DNA of 64,000 bases from Parapusillimonas sp013416435 (GCF_052180245.1 NZ_CP197474.1:806001-870000), one strand, 5' to 3'. Numbered from the stretch's first letter, positions 11,052-20,400 are shown. Translations and numbers: made by a program. The notes: a model not told the origin generated them from the letters alone.

Positions 11052-11080
11052 CGGGCCCTGGCTCGTAAGTCCAAGGCCCG
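11052..11080 (-). terminator. Hairpin downstream of the indolepyruvate oxidoreductase gene
   Basis: CGGGCC C TGG pairs with CCA A GGCCCG around a loop at 11062-11070, with one internal mismatch. It is 24 bp past the stop of the leftward gene, and on the minus strand it is followed by a T-rich stretch (ATTCTTTTG). A plausible intrinsic terminator. Confidence 0.5.
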
Positions 11081-11103
11081 CAGGGGATTGCACTCGCCGG
11101 ATG

Positions 11104-14100
11104 TCAGGCGGGCACGCGCGAAAAATAATTGTTAGTTTTCATGACAGGGCCGTTGAGCGCCGTCAGCAGTTCATCGAGCCTGTCCTGGTACGCCTGGACG
11201 TTGGCCTGCTTGATATGCCCAAAGCCGCGCACTTTCTGCGGCAGGTCGGCAAGTTCCAACGCAAGCGGGAAGGTGCGCTCATCGAGATGCTCGGTCATGA
11301 CACGCAGCGCCGCCTGGAATTCGCGGATGAGCCGGCGTTCCATTTTGCGTTCTTCCGTGTATGAAAATGGATCGAGCCACGTGCCGCGCAGGGCTTTCCC
11401 GCGAGCCAGCAGGCGGAACAGCCGTTCGGTGCCTGGGCCGAAAGTCATCTTGCGGGGAATGCCGGTACGCGGATCGCGGCGTGCCAGCAAGGGCGGCGCC
11501 AAATGGAAGCGCAAACTGAAGTCGCCTTCGAATTTCTCCTGCAGCTCGCGCCGGAAATCTCCGTTGGTGAAGAGCCGCGCCACTTCGTATTCGTCTTTGT
11601 AAGCCATGAGCTTGTGCAGGGATTGCGCGACCTTGGCCGTGAGGCGCGGCCGGGCATTCGGGTGCAGCGCTTGCTCGGCGAGCCGGACCCGCTCGACGAT
11701 TTCGGTGTACTGCCGGGCGTAGGACGCATTCTGATAGGCGGTCAATGAAACGCGGCACCGCTCGACGATGGTTTCCAGCGATTCGGGCGCATGCAGTGTG
11801 ACGACTTGCTCGCGGCGCTGCGATTCAGGGCTCAAGGCTTCGGGGCGGGCGGCTGCCAGGCGGCCCATGCGGAACGCCTCCCGATTGGCCTGCACGGCCA
11901 CGCCGTTGAGAACGAGTGCATGCATGATGGCTTCTTCGCTCAGCGGGATGTGGCCGCGCTGCCAGGCATGGCCAAGCATCATCATGTTGGCCAGGATGCT
12001 GTCTCCGAACTGCTGCTCCGCCAAGGCATGCGCATTCAGCGCCCAGGTATTGGCCGGGCCCGCCGCCGCCCGCAGCGTGTCGAGCAAGGGCTGGGCGTCG
12101 AGCCGTACGTCGGGGTCCCGGGTGAATTCGGCGGTCGGCGCCAGATAGCTGTTGACGCTGGTTGCGGTCTTGCCGGGTTTCAGCGCTTGCAATGCTTCGG
12201 GGCGGCTGGCGGCCACGACATCGCACAATATGGCGACGTCCGCCTGTTGCGGATCGATCCGCACCGCCGCGGGGGAGTGCGATCCGCTGGACAGGCGGAT
12301 GTGGCTGATCACTGTTCCGCCTTTCTGGGCCAGACCCGTGATGTCCAGCACCGAGGCGGCCCGTCCTTCGAGGTGGGCGGCCATCGACAGGATCGCACCC
12401 ACCGTGATGATGCCTGTGCCGCCTATGCCCACGGCCAGAATATTGCAGGTGTCGGCATAGTGCTGGATGGAAGGTCGAGGCAGCGCCGAAATCATCGCCT
12501 GCAGCCTTTCGCGATCATTGGCGCCGGCACCGGCAGCTTTGCGCGGCTTTCCGCCCATGACGGACACGAAGCTGGGACAGAAGCCTTCGACACAGCTGTA
12601 GTCCTTGTTGCAGCTGGATTGGTCGATGGCGCGCTTGCGGCCGAAAGGGGTTTCCCGCGGTACCAGCGAGAGGCAGTTCGATTGCGTGCCACAATCGCCG
12701 CAGCCTTCGCAGACCGCCGCGTTGATGTAAAGCCGGCGCGCTGGATCCGGATACGCATTCTTCTTGCGGCGCCGGCGTTTTTCCGCCGCGCAGGTCTGGT
12801 CGTGTATCAGCACGGTGACGCCTTGCGTGTCGCGCAATTCCCGCTGCAAGGCATCCAGTTCGCGGCGATGGTGCACGCTGGTTCCGGCGGCCAATGCCAC
12901 GCCTTTGTACTTCTCGGGTTCGTCCGTCGTGATGACCACTCGCTTCACGCCTTCACCCATCATCTGCTGGCAAATGCTGGGCACCGATATCTTGCCGTCC
13001 ACGGGCTGGCCGCCCGTCATTGCCACCGCGTCATTGAACAGGATCTTGTAGGTGATGTTCGCGCCTGCGGCGACGGCCTGGCGGATCGCGAGATAGCCAG
13101 AGTGGAAATAGGTGCCTTCGCCCATGTTCTGAAAGATGTGGGGCATGGTGGTGTATCGGGAAAGGCCGATCCAGTCCGTTCCCTCGCCACCCATCTGCGT
13201 CAGGCCGCTTGTTTCACGGTCCATCCAGGTCGCCATGTAGTGACAGCCGACGCCCGCCAGCGCCTGGCTGCCCTCGGGTACTTTGGTGGAGGTGTTGTGA
13301 GGGCAGCCGGAACAGAAATAGGGGCGGCGGGTAAGCTCGGACCCCGCGGTTGTGCGCGATACGCTGCGGATATCCGCTGCTGCGGCTCCGGTGGCGGGCA
13401 GGGTTTCCGGAAAGTCGAAGCCGGCGCTTTGGCGCAGCCAGCGGCGCAAGGCGCTTTCCAGCAGGGCGGGGCTAAGTTGCCCTTCGCGCGGGATCAATGC
13501 CTCGTTTTCCAGATCACGCTTGCCCACGACCTGGGGCCGGATGGTGGCGTTGAACAGCGTTTCCTTGATTTGCGCTTCCACGATGGAGGCTTTCTCTTCG
13601 ATGACCAGAATGTGGTCGAGGCCCTTGGCGAAAGCCATGAAACCCGGGATGTCGATGGGCCAACTGAGTCCTATCTTGTAGTGGCGCATCGCCGGCAGCG
13701 TCCGCTCCGGCGCATGCGCCGACAGGCGCGCCAGCGCATCCTGCGTGTCCAGGAACGCCTTGCCGACGGTAATGATGCCGATGCGCGCCTCGGGTGCGGC
13801 ATCCACGATGCGGTCCAGTGTGTGCAAGCGGGAGAAAGCCTTCACTGCCTCCAGCCGGCGCGCCATGCGTGTTTCTATGGCCGGTGTCAGGAATTCGCGG
13901 GCGCTGTATTCCAGGGCGCTGTCGGCGAAAGAGGTGCACTGCGTAAAGTCGGGTATGGGCTGCAGTTCAAATGCACGACCGCTTTCCACCGTTTCCGTCA
14001 CCGCCTTGAAGGCGACCCAGGATCCGCTGTAGCGAGAAAGCGCCCAGCCCCAGCGGCCGAACAGCTCGTACTCCTCGATGGACGCCGGATGCACGATGGG

Positions 14101-14616
14101 AATGCTCCATGACAGAAGCGTGGTCTCGCTCGCATGGGGAATCGACGACGATGCCGCGGTATGATCGTCGCCGACCACCAGCAGCACGCCGCCGTGGCGC
14201 GAAGCGCCCGCCGCATTCCCGTGATGCAGGGCATCGCCCGCGCGGTCCACGCCCGGGCCCTTGCCATACCACATGGCGAACACGCCATCCACTTTCTTGT
14301 CTTCCCGGACGCCCGCCTGCTGCGTTCCCATGACGATGGTGGCGCCCAGGTCTTCGTTGATGGATGGGAGAAAGCTGACCTGGTGGCCTTCCAGCGCCCC
14401 GCGGGCGCGCCACATGGCCATGTCCACGCCCGCCAGCGGCGAGCCACGGTAGCCGGTGACGAAACCGGCGGTATTCAAGCCTTGCTGTTGATCAGCGCGC
14501 CGCTGCGACAGCAGCATGCGGATCAAGGCTTGGGTCCCCGTCAAGAAAATGCGGCCGGAGGTGGCGGTCAGGTTGTCGTCGAGGCGGTATTGGGTGTCGA
14601 GTTGTACGGCAGGCAT
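11104..14616 (-). CDS. Indolepyruvate:ferredoxin oxidoreductase, fused alpha-beta-type single chain
   Basis: This large thiamine-diphosphate enzyme (about 1170 residues) oxidatively decarboxylates aryl-pyruvates from aromatic amino-acid transamination to acyl-CoA, with ferredoxin as acceptor. The N-terminal half resembles IorA, with TPP-binding phrases such as GEGTYFHSGYLAIRQAVAAG and NDAVAMTGGQPVDG. Two Cys clusters for iron-sulfur centres are visible: CEGCGDCGTQSNC and CNKDYSCVEGFC, near residues 640-695. The IorB-like gamma domain starts near GIGGTGIITVGAILSMAA. The start at 14616 (MPAVQLD) is chosen because GGAG lies 6 bases upstream; ATGs at 14628 and 14622 are alternatives. A divergent Lrp-type regulator next door suggests amino-acid-responsive control. 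Confidence 0.92.
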   Translation of the reverse strand: MPAVQLDTQYRLDDNLTATSGRIFLTGTQALIRMLLSQRRADQQQGLNTAGFVTGYRGSPLAGVDMAMWRARGALEGHQVSFLPSINEDLGATIVMGTQQAGVREDKKVDGVFAMWYGKGPGVDRAGDALHHGNAAGASRHGGVLLVVGDDHTAASSSIPHASETTLLSWSIPIVHPASIEEYELFGRWGWALSRYSGSWVAFKAVTETVESGRAFELQPIPDFTQCTSFADSALEYSAREFLTPAIETRMARRLEAVKAFSRLHTLDRIVDAAPEARIGIITVGKAFLDTQDALARLSAHAPERTLPAMRHYKIGLSWPIDIPGFMAFAKGLDHILVIEEKASIVEAQIKETLFNATIRPQVVGKRDLENEALIPREGQLSPALLESALRRWLRQSAGFDFPETLPATGAAAADIRSVSRTTAGSELTRRPYFCSGCPHNTSTKVPEGSQALAGVGCHYMATWMDRETSGLTQMGGEGTDWIGLSRYTTMPHIFQNMGEGTYFHSGYLAIRQAVAAGANITYKILFNDAVAMTGGQPVDGKISVPSICQQMMGEGVKRVVITTDEPEKYKGVALAAGTSVHHRRELDALQRELRDTQGVTVLIHDQTCAAEKRRRRKKNAYPDPARRLYINAAVCEGCGDCGTQSNCLSLVPRETPFGRKRAIDQSSCNKDYSCVEGFCPSFVSVMGGKPRKAAGAGANDRERLQAMISALPRPSIQHYADTCNILAVGIGGTGIITVGAILSMAAHLEGRAASVLDITGLAQKGGTVISHIRLSSGSHSPAAVRIDPQQADVAILCDVVAASRPEALQALKPGKTATSVNSYLAPTAEFTRDPDVRLDAQPLLDTLRAAAGPANTWALNAHALAEQQFGDSILANMMMLGHAWQRGHIPLSEEAIMHALVLNGVAVQANREAFRMGRLAAARPEALSPESQRREQVVTLHAPESLETIVERCRVSLTAYQNASYARQYTEIVERVRLAEQALHPNARPRLTAKVAQSLHKLMAYKDEYEVARLFTNGDFRRELQEKFEGDFSLRFHLAPPLLARRDPRTGIPRKMTFGPGTERLFRLLARGKALRGTWLDPFSYTEERKMERRLIREFQAALRVMTEHLDERTFPLALELADLPQKVRGFGHIKQANVQAYQDRLDELLTALNGPVMKTNNYFSRVPA

Positions 14617-14726
14617 AGTCATCTCCATTATTCATCCATGGTAGAGAAGAGCGCCGCTGTTTTTATTGCTTAGTTCTAGCGTAGAATCCCTAGTTATTGA
14701 AATAAACGTTTCGCCTGGTGGCCAAA

Positions 14727-15179
14727 ATGGATGGAATAGACATAAAAATCCTGACTCAACTGCAACAAGACGGCCGCGCGTCCGCGCAGCAGCTGTCCGA
14801 GCGCGTGGGGCTGTCGGCCGCGCCGGTGTGGCGGCGTGTGAAGGCGCTGGAAGCGTCGGCGACGATTCAGGGGTATTACGCCAAGGTCGATCGGCATAAA
14901 GTGGGCCTGCAAAGCTGCATGTTCACGCAGATCAGCCTCGATCGCCATTCGGCCGACATCGTCCAGAATTTCGAGCGCTCGGTGCGCGACGCGCCTGAAA
15001 TACTGGAGTGCTATGCGGTGACGGGGGATGCCGATTTCCTGCTGAAAATCCTGGTGCCGAGCGCGGAAGCCTATGACAGCTTCCTGCATCGCTTCCTGTT
15101 CAATCTGCCCGGCGTGCGCCAGACGCGCACCATCGTGGCTTTAAGAGAGATCAAGCACGACGTGCGCCTGCCTTTGTAG
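14727..15179 (+). CDS. Lrp/AsnC family transcriptional regulator
   Basis: The protein (150 residues) has an N-terminal winged helix-turn-helix (MDGIDIKILTQLQQDGR ... LSERVGLSAAPVWRRVKALE) and a C-terminal RAM effector-binding domain with the typical ending FLFNLPGVRQTRTIVALREIKHD. The ATG at 14727 gives the classic Lrp beginning; a GTG at 14718 would add three residues. It diverges from the indolepyruvate oxidoreductase gene with a gap of about 110 bp, so it most likely controls that gene in response to an aromatic or branched amino acid. The effector is not known. Two palindromic repeats follow its stop. Confidence 0.92.
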   Translation: MDGIDIKILTQLQQDGRASAQQLSERVGLSAAPVWRRVKALEASATIQGYYAKVDRHKVGLQSCMFTQISLDRHSADIVQNFERSVRDAPEILECYAVTGDADFLLKILVPSAEAYDSFLHRFLFNLPGVRQTRTIVALREIKHDVRLPL

Positions 15180-15198
15180 CGTGGCAAGGGGTCAAAGG

Positions 15199-15227
15199 GG
15201 GGTCAGACCCCGTACGGGGTCTGACCC
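15199..15227. repeat. Palindromic repeat copy 4 (loop GTAC)
   Basis: A complete left arm, loop GTAC and a right arm that lacks the final C. It lies 19 bp beyond the Lrp stop. Confidence 0.95.
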
Positions 15228-15247
15228 TTTACGCGTGCAGCAGCAAT

Positions 15248-15277
15248 GGGGTCAGACCCCATGCGGGGTCTGACCCC
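15248..15277. repeat. Palindromic repeat copy 5 (loop ATGC)
   Basis: A canonical 30-bp copy abutting directly on the stop codon (15278-15280) of the leftward membrane-protein gene. With copy 4 it separates two convergent genes and probably terminates both. Confidence 0.97.
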
Positions 15278-15712
15278 TCATGCGTACAGCATCGCCTTGG
15301 CCAATATGATGATGGCGATCATATGGCTGAACACGCTGATATGAATGAATTGCACACGGCGGGCGTTCAGCTTGCGGCGGGTGCCCCAGACCATGGCGGT
15401 GATGAAGTGCCCCAGCACGCTGAGCGCCAGCAGGATCTTCAGGCTGAGCATCAGCGCGAACGTCGAGTCAAAGGGATGCGCCAGGACCGTGCGATAGTGC
15501 CACGCCATGCTGATGCCCGCGCCATACAGCACCAGCAATACCCAGGGCATGATCCGCCGTGCTCGACTGCCGATCGCTCTTTCGACGCTTTTCATCGCGT
15601 CGGGTTGCACCTCTTTGCGTATGCCCTCGAGGATCAGGACTTCAAAGAACACCGTACCCACGAAGATGAAGGCGGCGAACAAGTGCAGGGTGATGAGAAC
15701 GGAATAATCCAT
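15278..15712 (-). CDS. Small four-helix membrane protein (CopD/hemoprotein-like family, hypothetical)
   Basis: A 144-residue integral membrane protein with about four transmembrane helices: residues 5-28, 52-72, 82-105 and 120-141. Possible haem or metal ligands are His10 (ITLHLFAAFIFVG), His71, His100 and His122. The pattern, especially the HLFAAFIFVGTVFFE start, resembles CopD-like or DUF2269-like membrane proteins. Neither copper nor haem binding can be claimed from sequence alone. It is convergent with the Lrp gene and transcribed away from the lipoprotein at 15869, so it stands alone. Confidence 0.7.
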   Translation of the reverse strand: MDYSVLITLHLFAAFIFVGTVFFEVLILEGIRKEVQPDAMKSVERAIGSRARRIMPWVLLVLYGAGISMAWHYRTVLAHPFDSTFALMLSLKILLALSVLGHFITAMVWGTRRKLNARRVQFIHISVFSHMIAIIILAKAMLYA

Positions 15713-15868
15713 GTCGGCTCGTTTGTATGACGATGCGTAACAGGCGGCGCATCAAGCGCGGTTGCCAGTGGTGCTTCGGGTAGAATGATTTCACACTAAT
15801 TTTATGCTGGTCGCGAAGCCAGGCGCTTCGTCACCATACGCGACTTGTGGTTTTGCAAGGAAGAATCG

Positions 15869-16366
15869 ATGCCCATGCAGTTGTTGCGACATTACCGACC
15901 CATTGCCGTGGTGTGCGCCGCGGGCCTGCTGGCGGCGTGTGCCGCGCCCAGCCCTCCACCCGTGGAAACCAAACCCAAGGAGCCGCCATCCTGCGTTCCG
16001 GCCGCTGCCGGCGACCAAGTGACGGGCAACTGGCTGAGCGTGCGCAGCCAGCGGGGCGTTACGGGTGAACTGCGTACGCTCTTCACGCTGAACCCCGATG
16101 GCACCATGGCTTACACCGAACAACTCAAGCGGGGCAAGCATCCCTCGCAGGGCTTGTCAGAGGAGGGGTGCTGGAAACACGATCAACAGACCTTGACGCT
16201 CCGGACACTGACCTCGAACGGCAGCCCGGTGGAGTTCGAAGATCCCATCTATACCAATCGCTACACCATCGTGTCGGCCACCGACAAGACCCTGGACTTG
16301 CGCAGCAGCGATGGCGTAATGCTGAAGGCCCGGCGCATGTCGCCGGGCTACCGCCTGCCGTTCTAG
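15869..16366 (+). CDS. Hypothetical lipoprotein
   Basis: A 165-residue protein. The start ATG at 15869 follows AAGGAAG, and the leader PIAVVCAAGLLAACAAP carries a lipobox (LAAC), so it is predicted to be a lipoprotein. The mature part starts with a Pro-rich linker, then a compact beta-rich domain (GNWLSVRSQRG, LFTLNPDGTMAYTEQL, CWKHDQQTLTLRTL, RYTIVSATDKTLDLRSSDG) that reads like a lipocalin-like or DUF-type 'cost of background' sheet with repeated G-x-W and T-L-x-L strands. No function is recognised. Its TAG overlaps the convergent gltX stop. Confidence 0.75.
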   Translation: MPMQLLRHYRPIAVVCAAGLLAACAAPSPPPVETKPKEPPSCVPAAAGDQVTGNWLSVRSQRGVTGELRTLFTLNPDGTMAYTEQLKRGKHPSQGLSEEGCWKHDQQTLTLRTLTSNGSPVEFEDPIYTNRYTIVSATDKTLDLRSSDGVMLKARRMSPGYRLPF

Positions 16367-17778
16367 TTCTGGTATGACGCCAGGCGCGCCATGACTGTGT
16401 CGCGCCCCAATATGGCCAGCACGGCGCCTATCGAAGGCGTCTGTTTCTGGCCAGTGATCACCAACCGCAAGGGGATGCCCAGCTTGGGCATCTTCACGCC
16501 GTGTTCCGCCAGGATGTCCTTGATGAGCGCGTCGAGCGCGCTGGTGGTCCAGTCGGCCAGCGCACCGGCCTTGTTGCTGAACTCGGCCAGCAGCGTCCTG
16601 GCCTGTTCATCGACATGCTGAGCCAGGAGCTCGGGGTCGGCGGGCTGGTAGGGACCGCAAAAGAGCAAGGCGCCTTCCGCCAATTGGTTCAGGGTTTCCG
16701 CGCGGTCCTTCAAAAGGTCCATGACCGCCGGCAAGTCGACCGCTGCGGGGTTGCCGCCCCGTTCGCGTATGCGCGGTGCGACCCGTTCGGCAAGATCGGC
16801 GCCGCTGTGCTGCTTGATGTAGTGCGCATTGACCCAGTTCAGCTTCTTGGGATCCCATTGCGCGGGCGATTTCGTCAGGTTGCGCGTGTCGAACCATTCC
16901 ACCAGTTGATCGCGCGAGAAGAGCTCGTCGTTGCCGTGGCTCCAGCCCAGGCGTGCCAGATAGTTGATCATGGCTTCCGGCAGATAGCCTTGCTTGTCGT
17001 ATTCCATGACGTTGACGGCGCCGTGCCGTTTCGACAGTTTTTCGCCGTCGGGTCCGAGGATCATGGGCACGTGGCCGTACTGCGGCAGCTCGGCGCCCAG
17101 GGCGCGCAGGATGTTGATCTGGCGGGGCGTGTTGTTGACATGATCGTCGCCGCGCAGCACATGGGTGATCTTCATGTCCCAGTCGTCGACGACCACACAG
17201 AAATTATAGGTGGGTGTACCGTCGGGGCGGGCAATGATCAGGTCATCGAGCTCGCCGTTGTCGAAACTGATGGGGCCCTTGATCATGTCGTTCCAGCTGG
17301 TGGCGCCTTCCAGCGGATTCTTGAAGCGCACGACGGGCTTGCGGCCGGCGGGAACGGCGGGCAGCGTCTTGCCCGGTTCGGGCCGCCATGTGCCGTCGTA
17401 ACGGGGCTTCAGGCCCGCGGCGCGGGCCTTTTCGCGCATGGCTTCGATTTCGTCGGGGCTGCTGTAGCAGTAGTAGGCGGTGCCGTCATCGAGCATCTTC
17501 GCAATGACTTCGCGATAGCGGTCCATGCGTTGCATCTGGTAGAAAGGGCCTTCGTCCGGCTGCATGTCCAGCCATGCCATGCTGTCCAGAATCGCCTGCA
17601 CCGCTTCGGGAGTCGAGCGCTCAAGGTCGGTGTCTTCGATACGCAGCACGAAGACCCCCTGATGATGGCGGGCGAAGGCCCACGAGAACAGGGCCGTGCG
17701 GGCGCCGCCCAGATGCAGATAGCCGGTGGGGGAAGGGGCGAAGCGGGTACGGACAGGCGTAGTATTGGACGTGGTCAT
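16363..17778 (-). CDS. gltX: Glutamyl-tRNA synthetase
   Basis: This 471-residue class I synthetase charges tRNA-Glu. The HIGH-type motif is in RFAPSPTGYLHLGGARTALF near residues 10-29, and the KMSKS-type motif is EKLSKRHGAVNV near residue 248. The anticodon-binding helical domain follows, ending TVMARLASYQN. The start MTTSNTTPVRTRFAPSP at 17778 is the family start; the longer frame to 17955 adds 59 unrelated residues antisense to the neighbouring gene. It converges with the lipoprotein gene by a 4-base stop overlap and diverges from the PatZ-like gene with 104 bp between them. Confidence 0.97.
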   Translation of the reverse strand: MTTSNTTPVRTRFAPSPTGYLHLGGARTALFSWAFARHHQGVFVLRIEDTDLERSTPEAVQAILDSMAWLDMQPDEGPFYQMQRMDRYREVIAKMLDDGTAYYCYSSPDEIEAMREKARAAGLKPRYDGTWRPEPGKTLPAVPAGRKPVVRFKNPLEGATSWNDMIKGPISFDNGELDDLIIARPDGTPTYNFCVVVDDWDMKITHVLRGDDHVNNTPRQINILRALGAELPQYGHVPMILGPDGEKLSKRHGAVNVMEYDKQGYLPEAMINYLARLGWSHGNDELFSRDQLVEWFDTRNLTKSPAQWDPKKLNWVNAHYIKQHSGADLAERVAPRIRERGGNPAAVDLPAVMDLLKDRAETLNQLAEGALLFCGPYQPADPELLAQHVDEQARTLLAEFSNKAGALADWTTSALDALIKDILAEHGVKMPKLGIPLRLVITGQKQTPSIGAVLAILGRDTVMARLASYQN

Positions 17779-17882
17779 GGCAAATGTGAGGCTTGGCAGC
17801 ACGGGATAACCGGCATGCACAGGATGATCGCAATGCGCTATTTTAGAGTACCCATCAATCATTGCTGAAAACCGGATAAAGT

Positions 17883-20396
17883 ATGCTGCGACACCGCCTG
17901 GCCGCTCTGTTCGAACCGCGCACGGTATTGATCGTCGCCGATCGCCCCTTGGCATTGGCGGAAGAACCGCCGCGCTGGCTGCGCAGTTCCTTGACCGTGG
18001 TCGACGCCTCGTCCGGGCCGGCGCTCGCCATGCCCGAGACCCTGTGCGGCATGGCTCCCGCGTCTCGGCTGGATCTCGCCTTGCTTTGCATCGATCCCGC
18101 GCGCCTGGACGAGGTCCTGCCGCAGTTGGAGCCGTACCGCCCGCGCAGCCTGGTCATCCTGCCGCACGAACAGCATTCCGATGCGCCGCAGCAGGACATC
18201 GACCGGTGCCGGGCCTGGGGCATTGCCCACGACTGCGCCGTGCTGGGCCCGCGTTCGTTCGGAATACAGCGTCCGCATCTGGGGCTGAACTTCAGCCATC
18301 AGCCGCATACGCCACTGGGCGGCCGGGTGGCGCTGGTGACGCAGTCGCGTTCCATTACCGCCGCAGTCCTCGACTGGGCGCGCGACATCCATCTTGGATT
18401 TTCGGCGGTGGTCTCCCTGGGCGACGAGGCGGGTGTGGACGTATCCGACGTACTGGACTACCTGTCCATGGACGCGCGCACCGACAGCATCGCCCTGTAT
18501 CTTGAAGAACCCACTTCCTCGAGGCGATTCACCAGCGCCCTGCGTGCGGTCGCGAGCGTCAAGCCGGTCGTGGTGCTCAAGGTGGGCAACAACGCCGGTC
18601 CCGACTCCGCCGAGGACATCGTTTTCAATGCCTTGCTGCGCCGGGTCGGCGCGGTGCGCGTACGCTATTTCGTGCAGCTGTTTTCGGCGCTCAAGGTACT
18701 GGTCTACACGCGGCGACCCAGGGGGCGCAGGATCGCCTTGTTCTCCAATGGCAAAGGGGCGTCGCAGCTTGCGCTGGACGTCATGGGCGAGGCCGAGTCG
18801 GTGTCGCGCGCCGACCTCTCCCAGGCCAGCATCAAGGCCTTGTCCGATCTGCTGGAACCGGGATCGGATGCCCGGAACCCGGTCGTGACCTACTCCCGGC
18901 TGGATGCCGAAGTCGTCCAGAAAGTGGTCGGCATACTCACCGCCGATGCCGGCGTGGACGGCGTGCTGGTGTTGCTGTGTCCCGATCCCTTGTCGGACAT
19001 CGAAGGCGCGGCGCGGCAGCTTGCCCACATGGCGCCGGAAGCGCGCAAGCCCATCATCACCTGCTTCCTGGGCGATGCCGGCATGCGGCCCTTGCGTCAT
19101 ATCCTCGACAGTGTCGGTACGCCGGCCTTCCGTACGCCTGAGTCGGCGGCCAACGCCTTCGGCATTCTTGGCGCCTACCACTACAACCAGATGCTGTCGC
19201 AGCAAATCCTGCCTCCCGAGCCGCTGGGCAAGCTGCCGCGGCTGGATGACGCCCGCCGTATCGTCGGAGCGGCCCAACGCGAACGACGGCGAGTCCTGAC
19301 GCAGCAGGAATGCCAGCAACTCCTCGATTGCTTTCATATGCCCATGCGATACGCCCATGGGCACGTCATGGTGGACGATACGCCGGAGGACCCTTACGAC
19401 GATCCGCTGCCCATGGCCATACGCGCTTCCCGCGACCACAAGTTCGGTCCCTACATCGTCTTCGGTTCGGGCGCGCAGGACGCTTTGCTTGCCATCGAGC
19501 AGCGGGCGGTCGAGTTACCACCCTTGAACAGCTATCTGGCGCGCAAGCTGGTCCAGCGCAGTTCCCTCTGGCACCGTGCGCTGTTGCGGCAGATCACGCC
19601 CGTCGCCTTCGACTGCCTCATCGAAACACTGGAGCGCGTTTCGCAAATGGTTTCCGAACTTCCGGGACTCGAAGCGATCGTGATCGATCCGCTGTATGCC
19701 AACGTCGACGGCCTGGTCGCGTCCTCGGTGCGCATGGAACTCAACAGCGCTTCCATGCTGGTGCTGCCCGAAACCACCGGTTATGGCCACATGGCCATCC
19801 ATCCCTATCCCCGCCGCCTGGTGCAGGCCAAGATGTTCAAGGATGGGCAGCCCTGGTCGCTGCGGCCCATCCGGCCGGAAGACGCGGAACCCTTGCAGGC
19901 ATTCATACGCGGGCTATCGGACAAATCCCGGTACATGCGTTTCGTTTCCATGTTGCGCGAACTGACGCCGCGCATGCTGGCGCGCTACACCCGGATCGAC
20001 TACGACCGGGAGCTCGCCCTGGTCGCCACGGTGCAGGTGCCGAATCCCGAACACCGGGGCCATCCACGCGAGCAGATCATCGGGTTTGCGCACTACCTGC
20101 GCAATCCGGATGGGCGAGGGGCCGAGTACGCGCTCGTCATCGCCGACGACTGGCAGCGCCGAGGCCTTGGGGCGCAGTTGATGCGCGGCCTCATCGATGC
20201 GGCGCAAGAGCAGGGCCTGACCTATATCGACGGTCTCGTCCTCGCCGCCAACCGGCCCATGCTGAGCCTGATGACCTACCTGGGTTTCCAGAACGACCCC
20301 GACGAAGAGGACCCCACCATGCGGCGAGTATGGCTGGACCTGGGGGAAACCCGCCGGCCGCGGTTGACCTGGGGTCAGACCCCGTACGGGGTCTGA
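17883..20396 (+). CDS. PatZ/Pka-like protein: degenerate NDP-forming acyl-CoA ligase fused to GNAT lysine acetyltransferase
   Basis: An 837-residue fusion. Residues 1-130 are a CoA-binding domain, about 150-440 are succinyl-CoA-ligase-like, about 455-650 are the remains of an ATP-grasp domain, and 655-815 are a GNAT acetyltransferase (SLRPIRPEDAE start; acetyl-CoA loop QRRGLGAQLM near 760). Family members acetylate lysines, for example on acetyl-CoA synthetase. Two features of an active ligase are missing. The phosphohistidine segment (normally ASHTG) is replaced by a shortened GNNAGPDSAED, and the ATP-binding half of the ATP-grasp (normally with a VLKI ... HKSD pattern) is absent, about 75 residues shorter than usual. 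The last eight residues, WGQTPYGV, and the stop come from a palindromic repeat. Confidence 0.88.
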   Translation: MLRHRLAALFEPRTVLIVADRPLALAEEPPRWLRSSLTVVDASSGPALAMPETLCGMAPASRLDLALLCIDPARLDEVLPQLEPYRPRSLVILPHEQHSDAPQQDIDRCRAWGIAHDCAVLGPRSFGIQRPHLGLNFSHQPHTPLGGRVALVTQSRSITAAVLDWARDIHLGFSAVVSLGDEAGVDVSDVLDYLSMDARTDSIALYLEEPTSSRRFTSALRAVASVKPVVVLKVGNNAGPDSAEDIVFNALLRRVGAVRVRYFVQLFSALKVLVYTRRPRGRRIALFSNGKGASQLALDVMGEAESVSRADLSQASIKALSDLLEPGSDARNPVVTYSRLDAEVVQKVVGILTADAGVDGVLVLLCPDPLSDIEGAARQLAHMAPEARKPIITCFLGDAGMRPLRHILDSVGTPAFRTPESAANAFGILGAYHYNQMLSQQILPPEPLGKLPRLDDARRIVGAAQRERRRVLTQQECQQLLDCFHMPMRYAHGHVMVDDTPEDPYDDPLPMAIRASRDHKFGPYIVFGSGAQDALLAIEQRAVELPPLNSYLARKLVQRSSLWHRALLRQITPVAFDCLIETLERVSQMVSELPGLEAIVIDPLYANVDGLVASSVRMELNSASMLVLPETTGYGHMAIHPYPRRLVQAKMFKDGQPWSLRPIRPEDAEPLQAFIRGLSDKSRYMRFVSMLRELTPRMLARYTRIDYDRELALVATVQVPNPEHRGHPREQIIGFAHYLRNPDGRGAEYALVIADDWQRRGLGAQLMRGLIDAAQEQGLTYIDGLVLAANRPMLSLMTYLGFQNDPDEEDPTMRRVWLDLGETRRPRLTWGQTPYGV

Positions 20397-20400
20397 CCCC
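20371..20400. repeat. Palindromic repeat copy 6 (loop GTAC), overlapping the 3' end of the PatZ-like gene
   Basis: A canonical 30-bp copy. It is read in frame as G-Q-T-P-Y-G-V-stop and so supplies both the last residues and the TGA of the PatZ-like gene. Confidence 0.97.

Noticed and set aside
10944..11135. Small plus-strand frame in the nrdA upstream region
   Set aside because: It overlaps the NrdR boxes and has no coding signal or homology.
11791..14112. A 773-codon open frame on the plus strand opposite the indolepyruvate oxidoreductase
   Set aside because: Antisense shadow of a clear gene; the protein is His/Gly/Ala-rich without motifs.
16501..17868. A 455-codon frame opposite gltX
   Set aside because: Shadow of gltX; no domain recognised.
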